Source: Oscillospiraceae bacterium (GTDB lineage Bacteria; Bacillota; Clostridia; Oscillospirales; CAG-272). From it: DNA of 41,738 nucleotides. The notes beneath the pieces were generated by a model, which made no database searches, was not told where the DNA came from, and saw nothing but the letters and a program-made list of their open reading frames with translations. Where the stretch lies: NCBI GenBank assembly GCA_015064545.1, contig SVSA01000008.1:1-41738 (forward strand), read 5' to 3'. Below, one piece after another: positions 33,051 to 41,057 of the stretch (within the stretch, counting starts at the first letter, position 1; each line of letters opens with the position of its first letter). A program made the position numbers and the translations under genes.

Positions 33051-33962
33051 TTACAGGGTGACGCTCTCGTTGTCGCACGCAATATAGGCGGCAGGAAGGT
33101 GCTCGCCGATATGCTCAAACATAAAGCGAATAAAGCGGCGGGCCGCAAGGGGCAGCAGCTCCTTGTCCAAATACGAAAGACTGACGGTACGACGCACCGG
33201 GGTATCGATCGGCACGGTCTTCAGGCGGTAGGCGGCACGGTCGAGAATCATTGACGGCAGAATACTGACACCGATGCCTTGCTCCACCATCGAAAGAATG
33301 GTATGGTCATCGTGAATACGGAATTTCACGCGCGGAGTCAGCGAGGCTTTAGCAAAGGCATCCAGCACCGTACTGACACCGCCCTCCTCCACCAGGATCA
33401 GCGGTTCCTCGGCCATCTCGCGGAGCGAAACCGAGGCTCGCTCGGCATAGCGGTGGCCATCCGGGAATACTGCCAAAAATTCGTCCTTGGTGAAAGGCAG
33501 ACTGACAAGACCCGTGGCAGCCTCCGGATAAAGAAAGCCAAAATCAATGATGCCCTGACGAATGCGATCGGGCATGGTCGTGTTATCCCCGGGAGAAAGG
33601 ATAAAATTGATATGGGGATATACCCGGCTGAAGGCCTGCATCAAGCCGGGCAAGACGCGCTGAGACATACTGGAAAAGGCACCGATCCGCACCTCACCCG
33701 AGTCCAGATCACGAAGTTCTCCGACACGCTCGGAAAGCTCGCGGTGCGAGGAGACACATTTTCGGATCAACGGATAAATCTCCTCGCCCTCCCGCGTCAG
33801 ACGAACGCCGCTGCGGGTACGGATCAGGAGCGTCAGCGCATATTCCTTTTCGAGCGAACGAACCATCTGGCTGACAGCCGCTTGCGTATAGCCGAGGGCT
33901 TCGGCCACGCGGGTAAAGCTGCCGCACTCGATGATTTTGCAAAAGGCGATGTAGCGAGTCAT
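33051..33962 (-). CDS. LysR family transcriptional regulator
   Basis: A 303 aa LysR-type regulator. The N-terminal winged helix reads YIAFCKIIECGSFTRVAEAL then GYTQAAVSQMVRSLEKE, LLIRTRSGVRLTREGE; the C-terminal effector domain has VRIGAFSSMSQRVLPGLM and SMVEQGIGVSILPSM. The ATG at 33962 follows AAGGAGA. It is divergent from ddh with 243 bp between the start codons, and both promoters face away from each other within ~90 bp, the usual arrangement in which a LysR protein controls its neighbour. The effector is unknown; lysine or diaminopimelate would be logical. Confidence 0.92.
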   Translation of the reverse strand: MTRYIAFCKIIECGSFTRVAEALGYTQAAVSQMVRSLEKEYALTLLIRTRSGVRLTREGEEIYPLIRKCVSSHRELSERVGELRDLDSGEVRIGAFSSMSQRVLPGLMQAFSRVYPHINFILSPGDNTTMPDRIRQGIIDFGFLYPEAATGLVSLPFTKDEFLAVFPDGHRYAERASVSLREMAEEPLILVEEGGVSTVLDAFAKASLTPRVKFRIHDDHTILSMVEQGIGVSILPSMILDRAAYRLKTVPIDTPVRRTVSLSYLDKELLPLAARRFIRFMFEHIGEHLPAAYIACDNESVTL

Positions 33963-34074
33963 CGTCCGTTTCTCCTTTCGGAATGAGGATGGATTGGACC
34001 GGGTGTGACAGATGGCAAAAACGGGGCTATCGGCGGCAAGCGTCTTGCCGGATCGCCGATCTGTTCGCTCGATC

Positions 34075-34104
34075 ATTGTACCATAGTGCCGACCGCCTTG
34101 TCAA
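34075..34104 (-). promoter_or_regulatory. Promoter of lysR
   Basis: Minus strand TTGACA (34104-34099), 18 bp, TACAAT (34080-34075). The leader would be ~105 nt. Confidence 0.7.
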
Positions 34105-34132
34105 TCGTTTTTCAGATCCTGTGATATTTTTC

Positions 34133-34161
34133 TTGCAATTCCGAGCGGTTTATGTTAAAAT
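34133..34161 (+). promoter_or_regulatory. Promoter of ddh
   Basis: TTGCAA (34133-34138), 17 bp, TAAAAT (34156-34161) preceded by TGT (extended -10). Located ~30 bp from the lysR promoter, pointing the other way. Confidence 0.7.
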
Positions 34162-34205
34162 AAACGCGGCCGCTCAGGCCAATCCACGTTCTCGGAGGAA
34201 CACAT

Positions 34206-35198
34206 ATGAATGCACCCATCCGCGTAGCCATTGTTGGCTACGGCAATCTCGGCCGTGGGGTTGAGCTTGCCCTGCGGCAGAATTCCGATATGACGCTTGC
34301 CGCCTTTTTCACCCGCCGCGAGCCGTCCTCACTCAAAACCCTTTCGCCCGCCATCCCGGTCTATTCGATCCATGATATTTTACAGCACAAGGAGGAGCTG
34401 GATGTTCTGATCCTCTGCGGCGGCAGCGCTACCGATCTGCCTAAGCAAAGCCCTCATTTAGCCGAGCATTTCACGATTGTTGACAGCTTCGACAATCACA
34501 GCCGTATCCCGTCCCACTTTGACGCCTGTGATGCCGCCGCTCGCCAAGGCGGACATATTGCGCTTCTTTCGGTCGGTTGGGATCCCGGCCTGTTCAGCCT
34601 GCTGCGTCTGCTCGGCAACTGCGTTCTTCCCTGCGGACAGGACTACACCTTTTGGGGAAAGGGCGTCAGCCAAGGACATTCCGATGCCATCCGCAGAGTC
34701 GAGGGCGTTCTGGACGGCAAGCAATACACCGTCCCCGTCCCCGAAGCGCTGGAACGGGTTCGTAGCGGAGAAAACCCTGTTCTCACCACACGGGAAAAGC
34801 ACACCCGAGAGTGTTATGTCGTCGCCGCTCCCGATGCCGATAAGGCCAAAATCGAGCGCGAGATTCAAACCATGCCGGCTTACTTTGCCGATTACGACAC
34901 CACCGTGCATTTTATCACAAAAGAGGAACTTGACCGCGATCACCGTGGCATCCCTCACGGTGGCTTTGTTCTACGAAGCGGTACCACCGGCGAACAGCAA
35001 GAAACCAAGCAAATGATGGAATTTTCGCTGAAGCTCGGATCCAACCCCGAATTTACCGCCTCGGTTCTGGTTTCCTGTGCCAGAGCCGCCGTTCGGCTGA
35101 GCCGCGAGGGACAAACAGGTGCCAAAACCATTCTGGATATTCCTCCCGCCTATCTGTCACCGCAATCGGGCGAGGAGCTGCGCCGCACGCTTCTGTAA
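34206..35198 (+). CDS. ddh: meso-Diaminopimelate D-dehydrogenase
   Basis: A 330 aa NADPH-dependent enzyme that converts tetrahydrodipicolinate directly to meso-diaminopimelate, bypassing the succinylase, acetylase or aminotransferase routes to lysine and peptidoglycan. The Rossmann motif is VGYGNLGRGVE (residues ~10-20). Family blocks are LILCGGSATDLP, ALLSVGWDPGLFSLLR, FWGKGVSQGHSDAIRR and FSLKLGSNPEFTASVLVSCARA near the end. ATG 34206 follows TCGGAGG. It has its own promoter and is divergent from a lysR gene that probably regulates it. The enzyme is found in some Clostridia, Bacteroidota and corynebacteria. Confidence 0.93.
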   Translation: MNAPIRVAIVGYGNLGRGVELALRQNSDMTLAAFFTRREPSSLKTLSPAIPVYSIHDILQHKEELDVLILCGGSATDLPKQSPHLAEHFTIVDSFDNHSRIPSHFDACDAAARQGGHIALLSVGWDPGLFSLLRLLGNCVLPCGQDYTFWGKGVSQGHSDAIRRVEGVLDGKQYTVPVPEALERVRSGENPVLTTREKHTRECYVVAAPDADKAKIEREIQTMPAYFADYDTTVHFITKEELDRDHRGIPHGGFVLRSGTTGEQQETKQMMEFSLKLGSNPEFTASVLVSCARAAVRLSREGQTGAKTILDIPPAYLSPQSGEELRRTLL

Positions 35199-35261
35199 CG
35201 CGCACAAGCCTCGGAGGGCACACGAGCGTCAAGGAGATGACGACGGATGGCCGTCCCCCTC

Positions 35262-35290
35262 TTGACAAGAAAACCGGGGCGCGTTATCAT
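35262..35290 (+). promoter_or_regulatory. Promoter of the aldo/keto-reductase-fold gene
   Basis: Consensus TTGACA (35262-35267), 17 bp, TATCAT (35285-35290). Leader ~40 nt. Confidence 0.8.
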
Positions 35291-35336
35291 CATTACAAGA
35301 ATACTTAGAATTACCAATCCGTCAGGAGGTTCTGTT

Positions 35337-36479
35337 ATGCGTTACCGACAACTGGGAAAGACCGGCCTCATGGTCAGCGAAATCGGCTTGGGAGCCGAAT
35401 GGCTGGAGCGCCACTCCCGCGAAGAATGTAAAGCGATCATCGACCGCTGTGAGGCTCACGGCATCAATGTTCTCGACTGCTGGATGTCCGAGCCGAATGT
35501 GCGCTCCCATATCGGCTATGCCCTGCGCGGCAAGCGGGACCGTTGGATCATCGAGGGGCATCTCGGCTCCTCGCATCACACCGGCCAGCATACACGGTGC
35601 CGCGATCTGCCCTTGGTCAAGGCGGCCTTTGCTGATCTTCTGCGCCGTCTCGAAACCGATTACCTGGACATTGGCATGATCTACTATGTCGATAAGCCCG
35701 AGGAATGGGATAACATTGTCAATAACGGCTTCTTGGATTATGTCAAGGAGCTGAAGGCTCAGGGCACGATCCGTCATATCGGCATGAGCACCCACAATCC
35801 GGTGGTAGGACGCATGGCAGTGGAATCGGGTGAGGTGGAGATGCTTTTATTCAGCATTAACCCCGCCTTCGATCTTCTGCCCGCCTCGGATGATATCACC
35901 CATTATTTCGCCCAGGAATACGATGCCGCGCTGAGCGGAATCGATCCTCAGCGTGCCGAGCTTTATAAGCTCTGTGAGCAAAAGGGTGTCGGCCTTCATG
36001 TCATGAAGGGCTTTGCCGGCGGACGTCTCTTTGATGAAAAGCGCTCGCCCTTCGGCGTTGCGCTGACGCCGGTGCAATGCCTCCATTATTGCCTCACACG
36101 GCCCGCCGTCGCCTCGGTGATGGCCGGCTTCGACGATCCTGCCCAAGTTGATGCCGCCGTGGCCTACGAAACCGCAACCGACGAAGAAAAGGACTACGCC
36201 ACCGTTCTTGCCGGTGCGCCCCGTCACGCCTATCACGGTGACTGCACCTACTGCGGCCACTGCAAGCCATGCCCTGCCAATATTGATATCGCCTTGGTGA
36301 ACAAGCTGAGCGATCTGGCAGCCATGCAACCCGAAATTCCGTCCTCGATCCGCAGTCACTACGACGCGCTGGAGGCCAAAGCCTCCGATTGCATCGGCTG
36401 TCATGACTGCGAAAGCCGCTGTCCCTTCGGCGTTCCGATTGCCGAACGGATGGAGGAAACCGCCAAACGCTTCGGTTAA
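35337..36479 (+). CDS. Aldo/keto-reductase-fold protein with two C-terminal 4Fe-4S motifs
   Basis: A 380 aa protein of the COG1453 type. Residues 1-~285 form an AKR barrel (MRYRQLGKTGLMVSEIGLG at the start, IRHIGMSTHNP in the middle). The C-terminus carries two ferredoxin-like cysteine sets: C303, C306, C309, C312 and C352, C355, C358, C362. By reading alignment, the classical AKR catalytic residues seem changed: after the aspartate in NVLDCW the expected tyrosine is replaced, and the positions of the lysine and histidine read as H and Y. It may therefore not be an ordinary NADPH reductase. ATG 35337 follows AGGAGG. Single-gene unit with a strong terminator. Physiological role unknown. Confidence 0.85.
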   Translation: MRYRQLGKTGLMVSEIGLGAEWLERHSREECKAIIDRCEAHGINVLDCWMSEPNVRSHIGYALRGKRDRWIIEGHLGSSHHTGQHTRCRDLPLVKAAFADLLRRLETDYLDIGMIYYVDKPEEWDNIVNNGFLDYVKELKAQGTIRHIGMSTHNPVVGRMAVESGEVEMLLFSINPAFDLLPASDDITHYFAQEYDAALSGIDPQRAELYKLCEQKGVGLHVMKGFAGGRLFDEKRSPFGVALTPVQCLHYCLTRPAVASVMAGFDDPAQVDAAVAYETATDEEKDYATVLAGAPRHAYHGDCTYCGHCKPCPANIDIALVNKLSDLAAMQPEIPSSIRSHYDALEAKASDCIGCHDCESRCPFGVPIAERMEETAKRFG

Positions 36480-36489
36480 CGTCCCTTCT

Positions 36490-36518
36490 GCCCGCTTGCC
36501 TGTCAAGCGGGCGTTTTT
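36490..36518 (+). terminator. Intrinsic terminator of the AKR-fold gene
   Basis: GCCCGCTTG, five-base loop, CAAGCGGGC, then GTTTTTCTTTTT. Ten bases after the stop codon. Confidence 0.92.
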
Positions 36519-36598
36519 CTTTTTGACAGCAGCCTAACCGCCACCCCCCCTGCCCTTTGGAATTCTGCGCTTTTCCGCGCCGAAGTTCGCCTTTTCTG

Positions 36599-36627
36599 TT
36601 GACTTTTTCTCAAAAAAGTGATATCCT
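36599..36627 (+). promoter_or_regulatory. Likely promoter of the polysaccharide locus
   Basis: TTGACT (36599-36604), 17 bp, TATCCT (36622-36627). The -10 is weak; an alternative TATTAT lies six bases further. It precedes the first glycosyltransferase by ~65 bp. Confidence 0.5.
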
Positions 36628-36692
36628 TATTATGGGGTAGTGTAGGAACCCTTTTTTGTCACGCCCAATACCGGAAGAACAGAAGGACAATC

Positions 36693-37886
36693 ATGAAAAT
36701 CCTTGTCATTTGTCAATATTATGAGCCCGAGCCCATGCGTATTTCGGACATATGCCGCTCCTTGGTTTTACGAGGACATGAGGTCGATGTGATCACCGGC
36801 GTTCCGAATTATCCGATGGGAACGGTCTATGACGGATACCGCCACGGCAAGCGGCGCAATGAAATTCTTGACGGGGTTTCGGTCCATCGGTGCTTTACCA
36901 TTGCCAGACGGAAGGGAATTCTGTTCCGCTTTCTCAATTATTACAGCTACGCCATCTCCTCCACATGGTATGCGGCCAAGCTGCGAACATCGTATGATGC
37001 GATTTTTGTCAACCAGCTTTCGCCTGTCATGATGGCCGCGGCCGCGGTAGCCTACCGCAAAAAGCACGGCACCCCTCTCACCCTCTACTGTCTCGATCTC
37101 TGGCCCGAAAGCCTGACCGCCGGCGGCATTCGCCGCGGCAGTCTTCTGTACCGCTTGTTTCATCGTATTTCGGGCAGGCTTTATCGTCAGGCCGATCGGA
37201 TCTTAGTCACCTCACGGCAATTTATCCCCTACCTGTCCGAGCAGTTTGGCATCCCGATGGCACGCCTGTCGCATTTGCCGCAATATGCCGAGGATCTTTT
37301 CACCCCGGAGGAAACGCCGCACAAGGATACGGTCGATCTGACCTTTGCCGGTAACATCGGTGCAGCCCAAAGCGTGGAAACCATCCTGCGCGCCGCCGCC
37401 AAGCTGACCGACCTGTCGCAGCTGCGGATTCATCTTGTCGGAGAGGGCTCTTCGCTTGCCGCCTGTCAGGCGTTAGCGCAGGAGCTGGCGCTGACCAATG
37501 TCATCTTTCACGGCCGCCGTCCGCTCGAAGAAATGCCCGACTTTTACCGTCGTTCCGATGCCATGCTGGTCACGCTCGCCCGCGATCCTCTCCTTTCGCT
37601 GACGCTTCCGGGCAAGGTGCAAACCTATATGGCCGCCGGCAAGCCGATTCTCGGTGCGATCGACGGCGAAGCGGCCGCTGTGATTACCGAATCAAGCTGT
37701 GGTCTTGTTGGCCCTGCCGAGGATGCCGATGCGTTGGCTGACAACATCCGGCTCTTTGTTGCCACGCATGACAAGGAAGTCTATGGACGCCGTGCCGCTG
37801 CCTATTATCACGCCCATTTCCGCAAGGATTCCTTCCTCGACGCACTGGAGGAAGCCCTGCAAGAATCTCTTACCAAAGGACACTGA
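36693..37886 (+). CDS. Family 4-type glycosyltransferase (WbuB/WcaI-like)
   Basis: A 397 aa GT-B glycosyltransferase. The N-terminal domain starts MKILVICQYYEPEPMR and has the acceptor-side block GHEVDVITGVPNYPMG; YCLDLWPESL is typical of the WbuB/WcaI group used in O-antigen and colanic acid synthesis. The C-terminal nucleotide-sugar domain has TFAGNIGAAQSVETIL and LPGKVQTYMAAGKPILG with the following glutamate-containing loop DGEAAAVI. It transfers a sugar from an activated donor to a lipid-linked glycan in the cytosol; the sugar cannot be named. Start ATG 36693 follows AGAAGGA. First gene of the locus, six bases before the next transferase. Confidence 0.87.
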   Translation: MKILVICQYYEPEPMRISDICRSLVLRGHEVDVITGVPNYPMGTVYDGYRHGKRRNEILDGVSVHRCFTIARRKGILFRFLNYYSYAISSTWYAAKLRTSYDAIFVNQLSPVMMAAAAVAYRKKHGTPLTLYCLDLWPESLTAGGIRRGSLLYRLFHRISGRLYRQADRILVTSRQFIPYLSEQFGIPMARLSHLPQYAEDLFTPEETPHKDTVDLTFAGNIGAAQSVETILRAAAKLTDLSQLRIHLVGEGSSLAACQALAQELALTNVIFHGRRPLEEMPDFYRRSDAMLVTLARDPLLSLTLPGKVQTYMAAGKPILGAIDGEAAAVITESSCGLVGPAEDADALADNIRLFVATHDKEVYGRRAAAYYHAHFRKDSFLDALEEALQESLTKGH

Positions 37887-37892
37887 GACGCT

Positions 37893-38975
37893 ATGGGACA
37901 AGCCAAAATCTGTATCGTAACTACCCGGAATATTTTCAACGCCCCCTGTCTGGAGAAGTATCAGCGTCTTCTGCGTCAGCCCTATGACATTCTCTACTGG
38001 GACCGTTGCGGAACCGAGGAAAGCTGCGGTGCCGAGACCTATTACCGTTATGAGGGCATCCTGAAGCCGGATGCCTCCCTTACGCAAAAGCTGAAGGCCT
38101 ATCTCGGCTTTCTTCGCTATGCCAAGCGTATCCTGCGAAAGGCAAGCTATGAAAAGCTTATCCTTTTTCCCACACAAGCGGCCTGGCTGATCCTGCCGCT
38201 CCTCAAGCGGCGCTACCGCCAACGCTATTTACTCGATATCCGCGATTATGCCGGCGAGCACGGGAAAACCGGCTTTCTGACACGCGCTGCCGTACGACAC
38301 GCCGGTCTTGTCACGATTACCTCTCCGGCCTATCGTGCCTTTCTGCCCGACGGCGACTATCCGATCTCGCATAATCTGCAGCACATCGATCCCGAGCTGG
38401 TGGCGGCCTATCGCGCCCGAAGCCGCGAAGCCGACAAGCCTATTGTTCTTTCCTTTATCGGCTCGGTTCGGTTTATCGAGCAGCAACAGCTCTTGATCCA
38501 CCGTTTCCAAAACGATCCTCGCTTTCACCTGAAGTTCATCGGCATCGGCTCGGAGCTTTTGAAGGATTACTGCGATAAGCATGCCGTTCAAAATGTCACG
38601 CTGATCGGGCGCTTTGAGCGTGCGGCGCTTCCCTCCTTCTATCTCGACACCGACATGGCCATCAATCTTTACGGCAACCGCACCCCGCTCCTCGACTATG
38701 CCCTCTCCAACAAGCTCTACAGCGCGGCAATCATGGGTATGCCGATCCTTGTTTCCCCCGACACCTATATGGAGACCATTGTGAAGCAGTACGGCTTCGG
38801 TCTCGCCGTGGATCTTAGCGATCCTGCCTGCGCCGACCGTGTTTATGACTACTTTCGCGCACTGTCGCCCGAAGCCCTGTATCACGGCTGTGATGCCTTT
38901 ATGGCATCGGTTGCCGAGGACGAAGCCCATTATGCGGCAGCCCTCACATCCTTTATGGAGGATACGCATGCTTAA
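37893..38975 (+). CDS. Putative glycosyltransferase (GT-B fold)
   Basis: A 360 aa protein with a GT-B layout: an N-terminal half with CIVTTRNIFNAPCLEKYQRL and YLLDIRDYAGEH, and a C-terminal half with VLSFIGSVRFIEQQQLLI, LKFIGIGSELL and YALSNKLYSAAIMGMPILVS, which match the donor-binding half of family 4 transferases such as capsular polysaccharide enzymes. The canonical EX7E motif is not obvious, so the family assignment is moderate. It starts six bases after the previous gene and overlaps the acetyltransferase gene by eight bases, so the three are translated together. Confidence 0.75.
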   Translation: MGQAKICIVTTRNIFNAPCLEKYQRLLRQPYDILYWDRCGTEESCGAETYYRYEGILKPDASLTQKLKAYLGFLRYAKRILRKASYEKLILFPTQAAWLILPLLKRRYRQRYLLDIRDYAGEHGKTGFLTRAAVRHAGLVTITSPAYRAFLPDGDYPISHNLQHIDPELVAAYRARSREADKPIVLSFIGSVRFIEQQQLLIHRFQNDPRFHLKFIGIGSELLKDYCDKHAVQNVTLIGRFERAALPSFYLDTDMAINLYGNRTPLLDYALSNKLYSAAIMGMPILVSPDTYMETIVKQYGFGLAVDLSDPACADRVYDYFRALSPEALYHGCDAFMASVAEDEAHYAAALTSFMEDTHA

Positions 38976-39531
38976 AAAACTCTTGTATTCCCGTCCGATC
39001 ACCGCGGCGCTCCATCTTTTCTGCCGCTTGTTCTACCCCAAGCGCTACCTGACCGGACGCTATTTTACCGAAAAACGCGCCGGCTATCTTTGGGCCATTC
39101 GCTCGATTCCCCGCCGCATCGCCACGGGGATTCCCTGGCCGATTGGCAAAACCACCGTAATCAACAACAAGAACCGCATCACCTTCCATCCCGACAGTCT
39201 TCCTGTTTTTCAATCGCCGGGTTGCTATTTTCAGAACATCGACGGCGAAATCCGTCTCGGGCGCAATGTCCATATCGCACCCAATGTCGGTTTGATCACC
39301 ACCAACCACAATCTTTACGACCTGAACAAGCACGATCCCGGCAAGGACATCACAATCGGTGATGATTGCTGGATCGGCATGAACAGCGTGATTTTACCCG
39401 GTGTTACGCTCGGCCCGCACACAATCGTCGGGGCCGGTGCTGTTGTTACCAAATCCTTCCCCGAGGGACATTGTGTCATCGGCGGTGTTCCTGCCGTTGT
39501 CCTGCGCCGTCTCGATCCGCCCTCGGCCTGA
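38968..39531 (+). CDS. Left-handed beta-helix (hexapeptide repeat) acetyltransferase
   Basis: A 187 aa acyltransferase. After an N-terminal part of ~85 residues the hexapeptide repeats begin: IDGEIRLGRNVHIAPNVGLI, the catalytic-histidine loop TTNHNLYDL, then ITIGDDCWIGMNSVILPGVT and LGPHTIVGAGAVVTKSF, ending with GGVPAVVLRRL. The layout resembles maltose and serine O-acetyltransferase-like enzymes that decorate capsule sugars. The ATG at 38968 lies eight bases inside the end of the previous gene (ATGCTTAA) and follows GGAGG. It probably acetylates a sugar of the polysaccharide made here. Confidence 0.88.
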   Translation: MLKKLLYSRPITAALHLFCRLFYPKRYLTGRYFTEKRAGYLWAIRSIPRRIATGIPWPIGKTTVINNKNRITFHPDSLPVFQSPGCYFQNIDGEIRLGRNVHIAPNVGLITTNHNLYDLNKHDPGKDITIGDDCWIGMNSVILPGVTLGPHTIVGAGAVVTKSFPEGHCVIGGVPAVVLRRLDPPSA

Positions 39532-39569
39532 TTTTCCTTCATTTTCGCTTCAAGGACGGTTGCTTCGCT

Positions 39570-41024
39570 ATGGATGCTACTCCCTCTATCGGCCGCGATG
39601 CTGTCAAGCTGACGCTGTCCAAAATGACGGTTCTGCTGATGGCCATGGTTTCGGCCATGCTGCTCTCGCGCTATTACTCCTATGAAGAATACGGCACTTA
39701 TTCACAGCTGTTAACGATTATCAATCTCGGCACAACCGCCATCATGATGGGCTTGCCCAACAGCCTCAATTATTTCTTAGCAAGCGCCGAAACCGATGCG
39801 GAGCGCCGCCGCTTTCTGAACGTATATTACACCCTCAGCACCCTGCTCAGCGCGGTAGTCGGTGCCGTATTGGTAGCGGTAACACCGCTTCTTGTGTCCT
39901 ATTTTGAGAATCCGCTGATCGCTGATTTTCTCTACTTTTTGGCGGTATTCCCTTGGACAAAGATTCTGATGTCGGGCATTGAGAATATTCTTGTCGTCTA
40001 TCAGCGCACCAACCTGATCACACACTACCGTCTTGCGAACAGCATCGCCCTCGTTGCCGTAATTCTGCTTGTCCGCTTTATGGAATGGTCGTTCGGCACC
40101 TATATGATGCTGTATCTCGTCACCGAAGCGCTGTTCGCTCTCGCCGTATATGCCATCGCCGCCCGACAGGCGGGAGGCTTGCGCCCGGCTCTGGATCCGG
40201 CCTTAATCCGACGCATCTTTACCTTCTCAATCCCGATCGGCCTGGCCACCATGGTCGGAACCTTGAATATTGAGTTAGACAAGCTGGTGATCGGCGGTCT
40301 GATGAACACCGAATCGCTCGCCATCTACACCAACGCCTCCAAGGAGATGCCGATCACCATCATCGCCACCTCGGTCACCGCTGTTCTTCTGCCGCAGATG
40401 GTCAAGCTCTTGAAGCGGGAGGAGCACAAGACCGCCGCCCGTCTCTGGAGCGATGCCACCTACCTGTCCTTTGCCATCATCGGCTTTTTGGCGCTGGCCC
40501 TCTTTGTCTTTGCTCCCGAGGTCATCACGATCCTGTATTCCGCCAAATATCTGCCCGGCGTTACGGTTTTTCGCATATACTGCCTCGTATTGCTGTTCCG
40601 ATGCACCTATTTCGGCATGATTCTCAATGCCACCGGTCATACGCGGATGATCTTGTACAGCTCGCTTGGCTCGCTGCTGCTCAACTTCGGACTGAACTAT
40701 GTCTTTTATACCCTCTTCGGCTTTGAGGGTCCCGCGGTCGCCTCGCTTCTGGCACAAGCGTTGATGAGCCTTCTGCAGCTGTATTGGTCTTCGCGTATCC
40801 TGAAAATCCGCTTACGGGAGCTGTTTGACTGGTCGGCACTGTTACGGGCGCTGACCGTCAATCTGCTGTTGGCCGCCGTCTTTTTGGTTCTCAAAATACT
40901 GCTTCCCCTCCAAAGCGTTTGGGGTGCCATTCCCGAGGCGATCCTGCTCGGCCTTCTCTGGATCGCGCTCTTTCTTCTGACCTTCTTCCGATCGCTCAAG
41001 GCCAAATGGAAGGCCCTGACCTAA
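39570..41024 (+). CDS. Polysaccharide flippase (Wzx/MATE-like)
   Basis: A 484 aa membrane protein with about 12-14 helices, typical of the oligosaccharide flippase family that moves lipid-linked repeat units across the membrane. Typical features are the N-terminal SKMTVLLMAMVSAMLLSRYY, YGTYSQLLTIINLG and the mid-protein FTFSIPIGLATMVGTLNIELDKLVIG, which resembles the Wzx repeat motif. ATG 39570 is the only reasonable start, although AAGGA is 13 bases upstream, farther than usual. It is followed after 33 bp by the UDP-sugar dehydrogenase. Its presence means that the locus uses a Wzx/Wzy-type pathway. Confidence 0.88.
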   Translation: MDATPSIGRDAVKLTLSKMTVLLMAMVSAMLLSRYYSYEEYGTYSQLLTIINLGTTAIMMGLPNSLNYFLASAETDAERRRFLNVYYTLSTLLSAVVGAVLVAVTPLLVSYFENPLIADFLYFLAVFPWTKILMSGIENILVVYQRTNLITHYRLANSIALVAVILLVRFMEWSFGTYMMLYLVTEALFALAVYAIAARQAGGLRPALDPALIRRIFTFSIPIGLATMVGTLNIELDKLVIGGLMNTESLAIYTNASKEMPITIIATSVTAVLLPQMVKLLKREEHKTAARLWSDATYLSFAIIGFLALALFVFAPEVITILYSAKYLPGVTVFRIYCLVLLFRCTYFGMILNATGHTRMILYSSLGSLLLNFGLNYVFYTLFGFEGPAVASLLAQALMSLLQLYWSSRILKIRLRELFDWSALLRALTVNLLLAAVFLVLKILLPLQSVWGAIPEAILLGLLWIALFLLTFFRSLKAKWKALT

Positions 41025-41057
41025 TCGGTTACCATACTCACGATAGGAGATTTTACC

